Assembly (NCBI GenBank): GCA_016081115.2
Contig: JABTTQ020002531.1
Location: 248,001-312,000, forward strand
Reading direction: 5' to 3'
Source: Rehmannia glutinosa
Lineage: Eukaryota; Streptophyta; Magnoliopsida; Lamiales; Orobanchaceae
Length of the DNA: 64,000 bases
Shown here: positions 21,110 to 33,116 of the stretch, in pieces
Numbering within the stretch: the first letter of the stretch is position 1
How the letters are laid out: each line of letters starts with the position of its first letter
Position numbers and translations under genes: made by a program
Notes under the pieces: model-generated
The model's database searches: none
What the model was told of the DNA's origin: nothing
The model's input: only the letters and a program-made list of their open reading frames with translations

Positions 21110-22230
21110 TGTAATTACTAATTAAGTCAACCTATGCTATAGATTCTGTTGTTTTCAGTTTTGTCAGAATCTGTGTATATCATATGTAATAAAACAGATT
21201 TCACAAAATGTCCGTACCTAAATTGTCGATATTTCGTCAATTTTTTTTTTATTCAAAAATGTCGGGAGCAAGATCGTTTTAACAAAGGATTTGTATGAAT
21301 ATAATTCAATCACTAACTTTAGCGACAGATTTTGGTTACATTGTCAATGTTTTACCCATTACATTTTCGGTAAATGTTTTAGTGATTGTTTTTATATGTT
21401 TAGTGACAGAAATATCCGTAGCTATTTCACAATTTTCTTGTGGTGCGCGCTCCTCTCTGATACGCAGACCTTTAACTTTTCATTGTTTATGTGATTATAA
21501 TTTAGTTGCATAAGCCTTCAACATGTCTTCTAACATCCTCTTGGAGAAATCTTGGTCATTATGGGGCTTACAATTAGCCATTTGGTTTCTATTGCCCCTT
21601 TAGAGAAGATAAGAAAACCAATATGATGACCTAGTAGTTGAAAAATGATCCAATAAAACAGTTTGGATCCTCTATTCCAAAATGTCTTTCATGACGTATT
21701 CCAAATATCTTAAATACACGCCAAGTGTACATCAATGATATCATCAATACACTTGGCGTGCAATGGTAGTATATGGAATATGAGATGATAGAGACAATAG
21801 AAAATCCTATTTGCCAATAAAACTGGTCCATTACCACTATTGTTGGAACATTTTCCAGTCATTATGTCCCTTTGGAAGATAAGGCAAAATGATGGTTCTA
21901 ATAAGTTGATTTGTCAGTTGAGGTCATCAAACACTATAAGATTCCAAATCTTGGATGATTTAGTTCATATATGATAATTTGTGTATGTCACGTTAGCAGG
22001 AAATAGATAAGGAAATGTAGCACTTCGTTCATACAAAAGAAACTCCAAAGTTTATAGTACAACAATGGCAAGATCCATTATATAAAAAAGCAAGAAAAAT
22101 ATCTAGTTACACTCAAAATCTCAACAAATCTGTATACTTTAAAATGCCAACTGCTCACAAGATTAGAAACTACACAACTAAACAAGAAAAAACAACAACA
22201 CGTAAAACAATAAAAAAAACAAATAAACAT
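21110..22230. other. Spacer between the convergent FRO and lectin-kinase genes
   Basis: No gene recognised. It serves as the 3' region of both genes, which point toward each other. Short segments near 21541-21600 and 21855-21900 share words such as TCATTATG, CCCTTT and AGAAGATAAG, hinting at duplicated transposon sequence. A strong hairpin is listed separately. Confidence 0.35.
21717..21760. repeat. Perfect 13-bp hairpin with 18-nt loop
   Basis: CACGCCAAGTGTA at 21717-21729 is the exact reverse complement of TACACTTGGCGTG at 21748-21760. The loop contains TGATATCA, itself a palindrome. Weaker complementarity continues outward (TATTCCAAATATC against GATATTCCATATA-like sequence), so the foldback may extend to about 21690-21790. 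Confidence 0.75.
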
Positions 22231-24254
22231 TCACACCTGTTCTTCTTGCAGGAACACCTTTTCTTGTTCCTTTTCATCTTTATCACCTCGATCAACAACA
22301 ATACTCGGCGTAGATGTCAATTCGGACAACAACTCCTTCGGCGCCATCTCCACATGCTCACCCAACAATATCGCAATAACCTCCCTCATAGTAGGCCGAC
22401 GGATAGGGTCTGGGTGGCAACAAGACAACCCGAGTTTCAAAACCGCCTCCATCTCCTCCAATTCGTACTCCCCCTTAATCCTCTTATCCGCCACCTCCGA
22501 CAATTTTCCCTCCATGTACTTTTGTCTAACCCAATCGATCAACACTTCCTCCTCCTCGCTCTCCACGCCCGTCTCTAACGGCCTCCGCCCACACGCCACC
22601 TCCAAAACGACCACCCCAAAGCTGTAAACGTCGCTAGCCGCTGTTGGTGAGGCCAATGTGACCACCTCAGGGGCCAAATAACCCACGTACCCACGACCCT
22701 AGTCGTATTAGGCACCTCTCCGTGCGTATACAACTTCGCTAGGCCAAAATCGCCCAATCTCCCACGCATATCGCTATCTAGCAACACGTTGCTCGATTTA
22801 ATGTCCCTATGGACCACAACTTGATCCCAACCGTGGTGTAGATAATTCAACCCCTCGGCAACATCGGCCAAAACTCTTTTACGCGCATCCCAATTCATGA
22901 GACTCTTAGGTTTATCGAAAATCCACTTGTTAAGACTACTATTAGGCATGTAATCGTAAACAAGCATCAATTCGTTCCCTTTTCTACACCACCCTCGCAT
23001 TTGTACCAAGTTTTTGTGTTGCAATCTCCCCATACTCGAAATCTCAGCCATAAATTCCCTTAACCCCTGTTTGGAGTCGTGGTTAACGCATTTCACCGCC
23101 ACCTCCAAGTTATTAGCTAATGTGGCTTTGTAAACCTTACCAAATCCACCAGACCCTAACAACTCTTCATTTGAAAACCCCTTTGTGGCCACACTAAGCT
23201 CCTCATAAGAATATCTATGAGGCCAATATTCCATCTCCCATTCCTCAATTTTATCATCTTCTTCCGTTTCTTTTCTTCTCTTCCACCAAAACCAGTACAC
23301 CAAACACGCCACAATGAGAAACGCCACCACACAACCAACTGCAACCCCAGCAATCGCGCCCGGGGACAACGAAGACGAACCCGAGTTTTCTAACCTGAAA
23401 ACCGGCAAACCAGTGGTGTTGATATTCCTAGAAACCCCAACATCACTAAAACTCCAAGCCAACACTCTTTGAGCCTCAACCCATTGAGTTTTGGAAGCTG
23501 AGAATCCAACAAACATCTCCGTCCCGCAATAATTTGCGATCACCGGATTACGGTAGGATAACATAACCCTAGCGGGCCGGGCCATTCCGGCCGGGGCAAT
23601 CGTCACATTGATTTCGTTATCCGGGCCGTTGAATTCAATCCAGGCATGGATATTTTGCCCATTTCTCATATCGAGAGGGACAAAGGTAAAATTAGCACTG
23701 TTTCCAGTACCAGTGGCGTTATAATACCCAGCTGTTTGTGTAATCACAGATTCAATGTTGTTAAGGTCAATACCGACATGATTACTGTCCGGATCGTTGA
23801 ATTCCGGGTTCCGACCCGTATCGAATTCTATCGCCAAGAGGGGAGCCGGAGACGACGTCGTTGAGCTGGAGAAAAGCCCGAAATACTGTCCAGCGAGGGC
23901 GTTGGGTGGGGAGGTGGTGTTGGAGAGGACAAAGGCGAGGCCGAAGCCCGGGCTGGTGGCGATGTCGGGCAGAACTGAGAAGATGAATTGGGTCGAAAAC
24001 GACGTCGTTGCGTTGGTGGAATTTGAGGGCTTGAAAGGGATTCTAGAAGGGTAAAAGGCGCGGCCGAGGGAGAACTGGTTGGAGTCGTTGGTGAGGCGGA
24101 TCACCGGCGGCTGGATGCGGGCGTCGTTGGTGAGTGTGATATTTGCGGCGGCGCCGGCGGTGTCGGTGAAGGAGTTGAAGAGGAAGTCAAGAGATGAAGC
24201 TGGAACTGTTAACTGCAGGAACAGGATGAACAGCACTGGAGGGAACATTTTCAA
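22231..24254 (-). CDS. LECRKS1: L-type lectin-domain receptor kinase, closest to LecRK-S.1; one single-base frame break
   Basis: Single exon on the minus strand, start ATG 24254, stop TGA 22231-22233, about 674 aa once one base is allowed for near 22685-22688. Layout: signal peptide about 1-21; legume-lectin domain about 22-275 (EFDTGRNPEFNDPDSNHVGI holds the metal-binding Asp/Asn residues; NYCGTEMFVGFSASK follows); membrane segment about 297-322; kinase from about 365. Kinase landmarks are GSGGFGKVY, the lysine in VAVKCVNHD (about 388), HRDIKSSNVLL (about 482) and DFGLAK (about 498). Then TTRVVGT runs out of frame; the next frame resumes at GYLAPEVV and DVYSFGVVVLEVACGRRP. Key catalytic residues are present, so it should be an active Ser/Thr kinase if the break is not real. 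LecRKs are plasma-membrane receptors linked to immunity and stress; EMEYWPHRYSYEEL and CRKGNELMLVYDYMP resemble the S.1 type. The break in the activation segment, if real, removes the C-lobe. Confidence 0.88.
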
Positions 24255-25166
24255 GAAATTTTTGGGCAGCTAAAATCTAGAGATTTAGAGAAAGTGTTGG
24301 AGCTCTTCTGGCATGACGATTGACTGATGCTTCCATTTTTGGACAAGATAAACTGAATATTTGAATTTTCCATGGTTTGACGACTGCTTTTTAAGGCAGC
24401 TCAACTAAAATTATTAATGCGGTAGGACTAGGCCATGTATTTTTTTTTCGGTCAATGAGAATTCTATATTTTCGTTTTCTTTTTTGTGTGTTTTGTAGTA
24501 CACTTTTTAATATTTGGTTATATAATAATTTGTAAAATTGGTAATGGTAGGGATCATTATGAATATTTAATATGAATATTATCAATATGAAATGAAATAT
24601 GGTGAGTCCCATCAAAATTACATAATTTAAAAATTAATAATATGTTAGCTAAATGAAATTATAGTGGTGATTTATTTGAATATTTAATTAAAATATAATG
24701 ATTTTATCTAAAAATAATAATTTCATTAAAGATTCAACAATTACTCTGTTTTTTTTTTTTTACTAACTGAAGTTAGTGGTATTTGATTGGGAATTAATTA
24801 TTTTGACAACACAATGATGGGATTTGATGGAAATGCAAAAATGGTCAATAATGAGATGGACTTAATTCATATTCAATAATTTGGATCACATGGTCCGCAA
24901 TAATTAAATTTTTTTAGGGGGCGGCCTTTTGGCTTATTTAGTTATTTTACAGCAAATGCCATGTCATCAAGTCAAGTGTAAGGCGGTTAGAACGTTCCCA
25001 AAAAACTCTCTAATTGAAAAATACTATTTATTTTAAATAATCATACCTCAAAAAACATATCAAACAAGTTCTTTAATCTAACTTTTAAATTTAAAGAATG
25101 AGTTTTCACTCTCCAAATTTGGAGAGCCAAAACAACTCTCTATAATTAATTATATTAAATAATCAA
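24255..25166. other. Upstream spacer of the lectin-kinase gene
   Basis: AT-rich and non-coding. The first ~150 bases would hold the kinase promoter (minus strand), but I see no convincing TATA element. The rest looks like ordinary AT-rich intergenic DNA up to the Helitron boundary. A minus-strand open frame of 74 codons (24615-24391) has no recognisable features. Confidence 0.35.
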
Positions 25167-28163
25167 TCTATATATATCAACCCTATATACTAAAAAGAAA
25201 AACAATTTCGCCACACGCCTTCACCGAACAATTTGGTACACGTGTCAACACCTTATTCTTCCAAATCCATGTGTCACCTTTATATTTAGCCATGTGGCAA
25301 ACCATGACACCACCTTATTCTTCCAAATATATATGGATTTACTATATCAATTTACTATCAATTTATCATCAACTTAATAATTAAATTTCCTATTTCCTTA
25401 TATAACTATTAAAATCCAATCAAATATTTAATCAATAAATTAAATAATCCCAAAAATCAAGGATATAAAATTAGGAAGTTATTTTTGAGTTTTCAAATTA
25501 ATTGTGAATTAAATATTATTATAATACAAAAAATAAGGATATAATTTCAATTATTATCTCTAATACTTATTATACTTTTATTTTTTATTTAAATCATTTA
25601 CGGGGGTATAACAATTATATTAAATATATTTTTTGAGCATGACAATGATTCATTATTTTTACCATAACTAATTTATTAGCTTTTGTGCGAAAGCAAATTA
25701 CGGCCAAGTATTTGAAATTAGCACAAATAAACAATTTTATAGAGATTTTTCTCCTTTCCAGAAAGCATTCAAAAATCGAAATTGCACTCTTTCAACCATT
25801 TAAAACTAATACGGCTTGAAAATTCGTTGTTGTGACGAGGATGTTACACTTTCAAGTAGAATAAATAATGTAGTTTACAAAGAATTTTTTTAGAATTTGA
25901 AGTGAACGATTGTATGATACTCTTCTAAATTTTGAATTTCCTTTTTAGTATTTTTAATTAGTATTTTGGATCTCTTATAACTATCATAGTTTGTGACATA
26001 AATTTTTATTTTTTGACAAATCCGTGTAACACACGGGTGTTGTTCTAGTATATATATAATAAGAGACTATTCTTACAATAGTAACTCTTACTTTTCCCGC
26101 CCATTTTCCAGTTTCTAAAAACAATAATTTTTTTTTTGCTTTTCGGATTTAACTAATAAAATAGATTTTATTATCTTTGGTGGTCAACTTTTTCAAATAA
26201 ATCACTTTTTAAAGTTATATGAAAGATAAGGTTATATAGGCTTCCAAGTCTGTGTGTGTCTTGCATTAATTATTCTATTTGTCCTTTTTTTAAACTTTAA
26301 GAATTTTTTCCGTTTTATATCTATTTTTGACGTATAATATATCCAATTAATTATTTTTTTACAGTTCTTAGTTTGACACATATATTGCATATATAAAAAA
26401 ACATAATAAATAAAAATATATATGATACATTTATTCATTATATTATAATGTGCTTTAAAAATTATGCATTTGAGCTCTTTGGACATCAATTTGTATATTC
26501 ATGTATTTTGACTATCTATAATACATGTATAATTATATTGAGCTTGTCTCATTTCTTCATAATTATAAGAATTGTATTTAAGTTAATTGGAGAAAATATT
26601 TATACAAATATTTAAGTTGATTGACTATCAATAATTCAATCAAAAAATACTTATTTTAATTGAAGAAAATATCTCAAAATATGTATCCATATATTATATA
26701 TATCCATACATAGCATTATAATTATATATATTCGTGTAGAAAGAAACAAAATTTTTATTTAATATTAAATTATATTCATAATAATTTATTTAGAAAATTA
26801 CTTCTTATATTTATTAACATACTTTTTATTTTAATAGATTTTTTTAAACTTATCAGTGTATTTTGATATTCAATTTTTAAAGTTGTACACTTTGACTATT
26901 ATATATAAAGTTGTTTGTTTAATATTTTTTGGTATATGTACATATATAAAAATAGAATACTTTTTATTTTTTGAAATATTTTATTTTCTCCTAAAATTAT
27001 GTTGCTAAATATGAAATATGTTTTTTGTTTAATTCATTTAATAATGCTAACAATTGTTAACTTTTTGAACCCTAAATAATGTTGGAATTTGAAATGACTT
27101 TATTTGTTGATTGTATTGAAAATATAATAAATTAATATTTAGCATTGGAAAATTGTATTTTTTTTCAAATTGTTACATTCTTGTAGATAAACGTGTTCAA
27201 TAAATAGATACAATTTACATTCACAAAACTTATTATTAAACAAATTTATTGTCCTTAAAGAGAGTTTTTAATATAATAATTTATTTTTATATTGTTTAAC
27301 TGTATTATTCATAATTAAATTATTTAAATTTCTATTTAAATATTTATTAAAATTCTAAAAAGTTTGCAATCACTAATTTTTTTTTTATACAAATACAATT
27401 TGTGCATCGCCCATCCTGAAAAATACCAAATATGAGAACTCGAAAAGAACATAATAAATAGAAAATCCAAAAAGTACAATACAAATCTCCACAACTAAAT
27501 TTAAAAAAATAATAATAATAAAAGTTGACTTAATAACATGAATAAATAAAATACATGGTAAAATAAGCAAAAATGAAAAATATCTATAAAAAATAAATTA
27601 AATCTTATAAAAACAATAATGTTGTCAAAACTATGTTTTGTTGACTACTATTTCATTAATTATTGTACTTAGTTCTCCTATTATCTTATATACATGTGTT
27701 AACTTTTCATTTATTTTACAATGAGCTTTTGCAAAAAGTTTTGCCACCAATTTACACATACAAACAACTTTGAAAAATAAATTTTCATCCGAATTTACTA
27801 CTATAACCTTGAAAAAAAGTGTGACACCAATTTTCACACTTATTAAAAATCTAGACATGACTAAAACAAAATAGACGATGTAGATACGCCTGTGTGGATC
27901 TATAATAAATCACTTTTCGTAGATGGAACACAAATACACAACCTTGAATGTATTATTTATAATTATGAAGATGATACCTTTTTTTTTGACTTCATCAATA
28001 AAAAATATTAAATAATATTTCATGTCTATTGTTTGATGATATATCAAAATTATTATAATGCATGAGATATAATTCGTAGAATTATTAGGAAAATGCACAT
28101 GTCACACTACAAAATGGAGACCTCACAAATATACACACGTGCATTGCACGGGTAAAACACTAG
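25167..28163 (+). mobile_element. Helitron B, non-autonomous, interrupted near its 5' end by Helitron A
   Basis: The 5' end is A|TCTATATATA (TC at 25167-25168). After the nested element it continues TATATATAATAAGAGACTAT. The 3' end has a hairpin (CGTGC-ATT-GCACG, 28138-28150), nine bases, then CTAG (28160-28163) followed by T. This A|TC...hairpin...CTAG|T layout is the Helitron signature. The net length without the insertion is about 2.1 kb. I see no Rep/helicase coding, so it is non-autonomous. The 5' ~900 bp recur at 32227-33116. Confidence 0.7.
25177..26048 (+). mobile_element. Helitron A, non-autonomous, nested in Helitron B
   Basis: The 5' end is A|TCAACCCTATATACTAAAAA. The 3' end has a perfect hairpin CCGTGT-AAC-ACACGG (26022-26036), eight bases, then CTAG (26045-26048) followed by T. 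The element has no terminal inverted repeats and no target duplication, as expected. An inverted copy of about the same length lies at 29689-30542. The interior is AT-rich and non-coding. Confidence 0.75.
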
Positions 28164-28679
28164 TTACTTATAATATCATATTTGTTGTTTTCTTGCACTT
28201 CTAATGACCATTTTCAAAGGCAATTTCCAAAAACCATACAAATTTTGAAATAAAGAATCAAATACAAAGGGTGTGTTGGAAAATGTAAAAAATATTACTC
28301 TTTAAATTTAAAGATGCTCTTTATTTTTCAAGAAATGCTCTTTAAATTTGAAGAGTCTTTTGAGGATACTCTTATGGTCCTTACGGATAGCATCCTTAAC
28401 GACGCCTACAGATTTTTTTTAAAATTTATTTTATGGCGTGATTGGTTGTCAAATTGTTTTGTAAAATTTCTCTTAATTTTTTCTGCTCTATCATTGAATT
28501 ATTTGTGGATCTTTTTTAAAAAATAAACTATTTTATCATTCCATTTTTCTAATCATCAATCACATCAAATATTATTTTACTAAAAAACCATACTATCTAT
28601 TATCATCATTACGCGATCGTATCATAATACACTATTCACCTTCTCTTATTATTAAAACACTAATTACATCCAACAATAT
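28164..28679. other. AT-rich spacer between Helitron B and the foldback element
   Basis: No gene recognised. It includes a plus-strand open frame of 70 codons (28314-28526) in low-complexity F/L-rich sequence that I do not consider a gene, and a TA microsatellite that begins near 28675. Confidence 0.3.
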
Positions 28680-29688
28680 ATATATATATATATATCGGAT
28701 TTGGATCTTGTGAGTCCATATAAATTATGTGAATATGTGAGACCAAATCTGGAGCATTGATTTATTTTTTAAATGGTCTAGATTAATCAATTTTTGTACT
28801 TTTTTAAAGATTAATTTATTGAAAAAATGACTTTTTGGTAAATCCAACTTTATATCAGTTATTAGGAAGGTAGTTATATTTGGATAGGCTTTTCATATTA
28901 CTAGAATTAAGGAAATGGTTTTAACGTGATTCTCTCTCAGATCTTCTACACTATATCTCAAACTCCCTCTCGATCGATACTCTCTCTCAAACTCACTTCC
29001 TCTCAGTCGATTGATACTCTCTCTCAATCTCCCTCTCTCAAACTGCACCCTCTCTCAAAATCCCTCTATCTCTGTAGAAACTCCATCTTTCGGTTGAAAA
29101 AGTTCTTCCAAATCCATCTCGACGGTTGTTTTCCGAGGTGGCAACATCCTGACGGCGCCATCTCCGACTGGTCTATACGCCCCCACATTCTTCACCTGTG
29201 GAAAAAAGTTTTTTTCTTCTTCGTTTGGAATTAGTTTCGAGAATTTTTAGGTTAAGCCCTTTGTGGGTTCTGTTTTCATTGTGATTAGTGTGATAAGTAA
29301 TCATAACCCACACATGGCTAAAAATTCAAAGAGGTAATCATAATTCATACATTCAGTTTTCATGTGAATTTTTAGAGAATTTTTGTGATTTGTGTGATAT
29401 TAGATATCAACAAGCACATCTAATATTGCTTAGGTAGGCTCTTTGAATTCACATCTAATTTTCGAAATTGTGATTACCACTTGAGTTCACATCTATTTTG
29501 CTGACATCTAATATCACACAAATTCAAAGTTTTCATTGTGATTACCTCACAGTGATTGAAAAAAATTCGAAATTGAGATTACCTCTTTGAATGATCGAAT
29601 AATGTGCTTGCTTATTGATTTTCTAATTATTGCTTGTCTATGTGTCTTTCACTGCTTAGGTAGGCTCATTTCATGTTTATTAAGTTAA

Positions 29689-30542
29689 CTAGAACAATAC
29701 GTGTGTTACATGGATTTGTCAAAAAATAAAATTTGTGTTACAAATTCGATATTTATAAGAGATCCAAAATAATAATTAAAAATACTAAAAAGAAATTCAA
29801 AATTTAGAAGAATTCCATACAATCGTTCACTTCAAATTCTAAAAAACTTCTTTGTAAACTACATTATCGCTCTATTTGAAAGTGTAACATCCTCGTCACA
29901 ACAACGGATTTTCAAGCCGTATTAGTTTCAAATGGTTGAATGAATACAATTTCAATCTTTGCATGTTTTTCGGAAAAGGAAAAAATCTCTATAAAATTGT
30001 TTATTTGTGCTAATTTCAAGTACTTTCGTAGTTTGCTTTTGCACAAAAGCTAATAAATTAGTTATAATAAAAATAATGAATCCTTGACATGTTTAAAAAG
30101 ATATTTAATATATTTGTTATACACCGTAAATGATTTAAATCACAATTAAGAGTATAATAAGTATTAGAGATAATAATTGAAATTATATCATTGGATTTTG
30201 TATCATAATAATATTTAAATAAGAATTAATTTGCAAATTCAAAAATAACTTCCTAATTTTATATCCTTGATTTTTGGGATTATTTAATTTCTTTGATTAA
30301 ATGATTGATTGGATTTTAATAGTTATATACGGAAATATGAAATTTAATTATTAAGTTGATGATAAATTGATATAGTAAACTAATTTATAATTGGAAGAAT
30401 AAGGTGGTGGCATGGTGTGCCACGTGGCTAAATATAAAGGTGACACATGAATTTGGAAGAATAAGGTGTTGACACGTTTACCAAATTGCTCGAGGTGAAG
30501 ACATGTGGCGAACTTGTTTTTTCTTTTAGTATATAGAGTTGA
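29689..30542 (-). mobile_element. Helitron A', inverted copy of Helitron A
   Basis: On the minus strand it starts TCAACTCTATATACTAAAAG (30542 leftward) and ends CTAG at 29692-29689. The flanking plus-strand bases are A at 29688 and T at 30543, giving the A|TC...CTAG|T target site on its own strand. Its length is 854 bp against 872 for copy A, and the interior matches throughout (for example GTGACACATG and TAAATATAAAGGTGACAC in complement). The 3' hairpin is degraded compared with copy A. Confidence 0.75.
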
Positions 30543-31332
30543 TAAGGTTTTTAATTGAAAAACAAATTGAGGAAATAGAGATTAATTAGGAGTGTTCTGT
30601 TTTAATTAAAAAAATAAAGTGGGAAAATAGGGATTAATTAGGATTGGTACTTTTTTATGTATGGAAACTACTTATTGAGGTTTTTAGCAATGCTTATTCA
30701 AGTTTGTATAATTGCTTACGTATGTTTTAATATTCTACTAAAATAATTGGTGAAACACGGGTTAAATATGATTGCTCTTTCTCTTATATTCACTGCTTAT
30801 ATATGATTGTTTTACTGCTTATGTATGCTTTATATTATGCTTATATTAATTAGTGAAATATGTTTAACTTGGATTGCTTTTTTTTTTTTAATATTTTAAA
30901 CATGCTTTTTGACTGCTCATTGATGCTTTTAATTATGTTTATATATGCTTGTTTTTAATGCTCATGCATGCCTTATACTATGCTTATTTTTCATATAGTT
31001 GACTGGCCGCAAGGAAATATGCAACTGCAATTTATTTGGATGATATAAATGAGCAGAGGAGTTGAATTTGGGAGAGGCGAAGAAGTTTGCTGGAACAACG
31101 TGAGATCATAACGAAACGATTATGTTTTTTTATTTTTGATCAAATGGTTGAATATTGTAGTATTTTTCTTGAATTTATATTTACGGTTGATTTTGAGTAG
31201 ACCTTTGATGAATGTTCAGTTTTTTGGTATAACATACGTTGTGTTATTCATAGTTGAGTACATGAACAACTTTTTTTTTTTGTTTGGTATCATGACCAAT
31301 TTGATAATAAAAAAAAACAATAAAACAAACAT

Positions 31333-31680
31333 ACATAAGCAGTACTTAATACGTCAATAAGCAGTAAAATATATGGACTAAATAAGAAATTTGTTTGGTT
31401 CTTGAACAATTTGCTCAAAAAGCTCTAAAACAAACATACATAAGGAGTACATAATACATCAATAAGCAGTAAAACATATGAACTAAATAAGCAATTTGCT
31501 TGGTTGCTGAACAATTTGCTCAAAAAGCAGTAAAACAAGCTTACATAAGCAGTACCTAATGCGTCAATAAGCAGTAAAACACATGGAATAAATAAGCAAT
31601 TTATTTGGTTCTGAACAATTTGCTAAAAAAGCAGTAAAACAAGTACACATAAGCAGTACTTAATACGTCAATAAGCAGCC
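31333..31680. repeat. 105-bp tandem repeat, about 3.3 copies
   Basis: The anchor ACATAAGCAGTACTTAATAC recurs at 31333, 31438, 31543 and 31647 with small changes, a spacing of 104-105 bp. Each unit also contains GTCAATAAGCAGTAAAA and AATTTGCTCAAAAAGCAGT, so TAAGCAGT or AAGCAGT occurs two to three times per unit. Confidence 0.85.
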
Positions 31681-32226
31681 CCCAAATTGTTCTTCCTTAA
31701 ATACAGACACACATTAGTGGTGTTCCATATGCAACAATTACTCGTTAGACAAGCATTATGAGTATATTATATAAGCATATAATTTTTTTTGCATAACATC
31801 ACAATTTCTATTCAGCAAACTATATTTAATGTGAGAATGCAAAATATAGTAAATAAGTAAACAACATTTTTCATATTCACAAGAAATTGTTTATGTACAA
31901 CTAAGCAACATTCTAAACAAATTGTGGGTAACTGCTCGCTCCTATTTTCATGAAATTTAATTGGGTTATCGAGATTATGATCAGGATCCGAAAGGCAAGA
32001 TGTCACCAATTGTGGGTAACTCCTATTTTCATGGGATTTACTATGTTTAGGCGCATCCCTTTTTTATGTGGACTAATTTGCCCTCATTTTAATTTTATCA
32101 TTTTTTTTTTTTATAAATATTAGACAAATCTAATAATAACAATTGAAATAGGTAGATCGTGGTTTGGATTTGGTCCTACGTACTTATATAATACTTGGGT
32201 CCTATATAACCCTTCCGCTATATATA

Positions 32227-33116
32227 TCTGTATATATATAATAAGAGACTATTCCTAGAATAGTAACTTTATTTTTCCGGGCCATTTTTTAGTTTCTAAA
32301 AATAATAAGTTTTTTTTGCTTTTCGGATTTAACTAATAAAATGAGATTTATTATCTTTGGTGGTCAACTTTCGTTAAATAAATCACTTTATAAATTATAT
32401 AAAAGATAGAGTTATATAAGCTTTCTAAATCTCTGTGTGTACTGCATTAATTATTATATATATTTTTTTCCATTTTATATCTGTTTTGTGCGTATAATAT
32501 ATCTAATTAATCATCTTTTTACTGTCTTCAATTTGACACCTATATTGCATATAAGAAAATATATGATACATTTACTCATTATTTATAATGGGCTTTAATT
32601 ATGCATTTGAGCTAATGAACATCAATTTGTTTATTCATGTATTTTGATTATCTATAATACATGTATAGTTTATATTTGAGCTTATCTCATTTATTCATAA
32701 TTATATAGAATTGTATTTAAGTTGATTAAATTCAATCAATAAATATTTATTTTAAGTAAAGAAAATTTCTCAAAATATGTATCCAAATATTATTTATATA
32801 TATACATATTAGATATATATCCATAGATAGCATTATAATCATATATATTCATGTAAGAAGAAACAAAAATCTTATTTAATATGATATTATATTCATAATA
32901 ATGTATATAGAAAATCACTTCTTATTAACATATTCATGTTAATATATTCTTTTAATATTTATTATTGTATTTTGATATTCAACTTTTAAAGTTGTACATT
33001 TTGACTATTAGATCCAAGTTGTTTGTTTGATATTTTTTGATATATGTACATATATATAAAATAGAATAGTTTGTATTTTTGAAATATTTCATTTCTCCCT
33101 AAATTTATGTTGCTAA
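32227..33116 (+). mobile_element. Helitron B', 5' part of a second Helitron B copy
   Basis: Starts A|TCTGTATATATATAATAAG and follows Helitron B (26050 onward) through CTTTTCGGATTTAACTAATA, TTTGGTGGTCAAC and the rest, in the same orientation. Homology stops at TTATGTTGCTAA (33105-33116), where an LTR beginning TGTGAGGCCCC is joined. The 3' half and CTAG end are missing here. Confidence 0.7.

Larger units (their letters stand above)
28680..32226. mobile_element. Foldback-like element with TAAGCAGT-rich inverted arms; limits tentative
   Basis: The left arm (29420-30990, interrupted by a Helitron) repeatedly uses ACTGCTTA and TGCTTATGTATG. The right arm (31310-31680) uses the complement (TAAGCAGT, CATACATAAGCAG). 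Near the outer ends, GAGACCAAATCTGGAGCATT at about 28739 and the complement of the right end, AGGACCAAATCCAAACCACG, look like imperfect terminal repeats next to TATATAT on both sides. Inside, 28920-29230 is CT-rich (CTCTCTCAAACTCCCTCTC) and reads like the 5' leader of a host gene. A captured-gene (Pack-MULE-like) element is possible but unproven. No transposase was seen. Confidence 0.4.

Noticed and set aside
28926..29234. 102-codon open frame starting MILSQIFYTISQTPS
   Set aside because: Encoded by CTCTCTC-type low-complexity sequence; more like a 5' leader than a coding exon.
31333..31680. CRISPR-like array of repeats
   Set aside because: The whole 105-bp unit repeats with no unique spacers, and the genome is eukaryotic; it is a simple tandem repeat.
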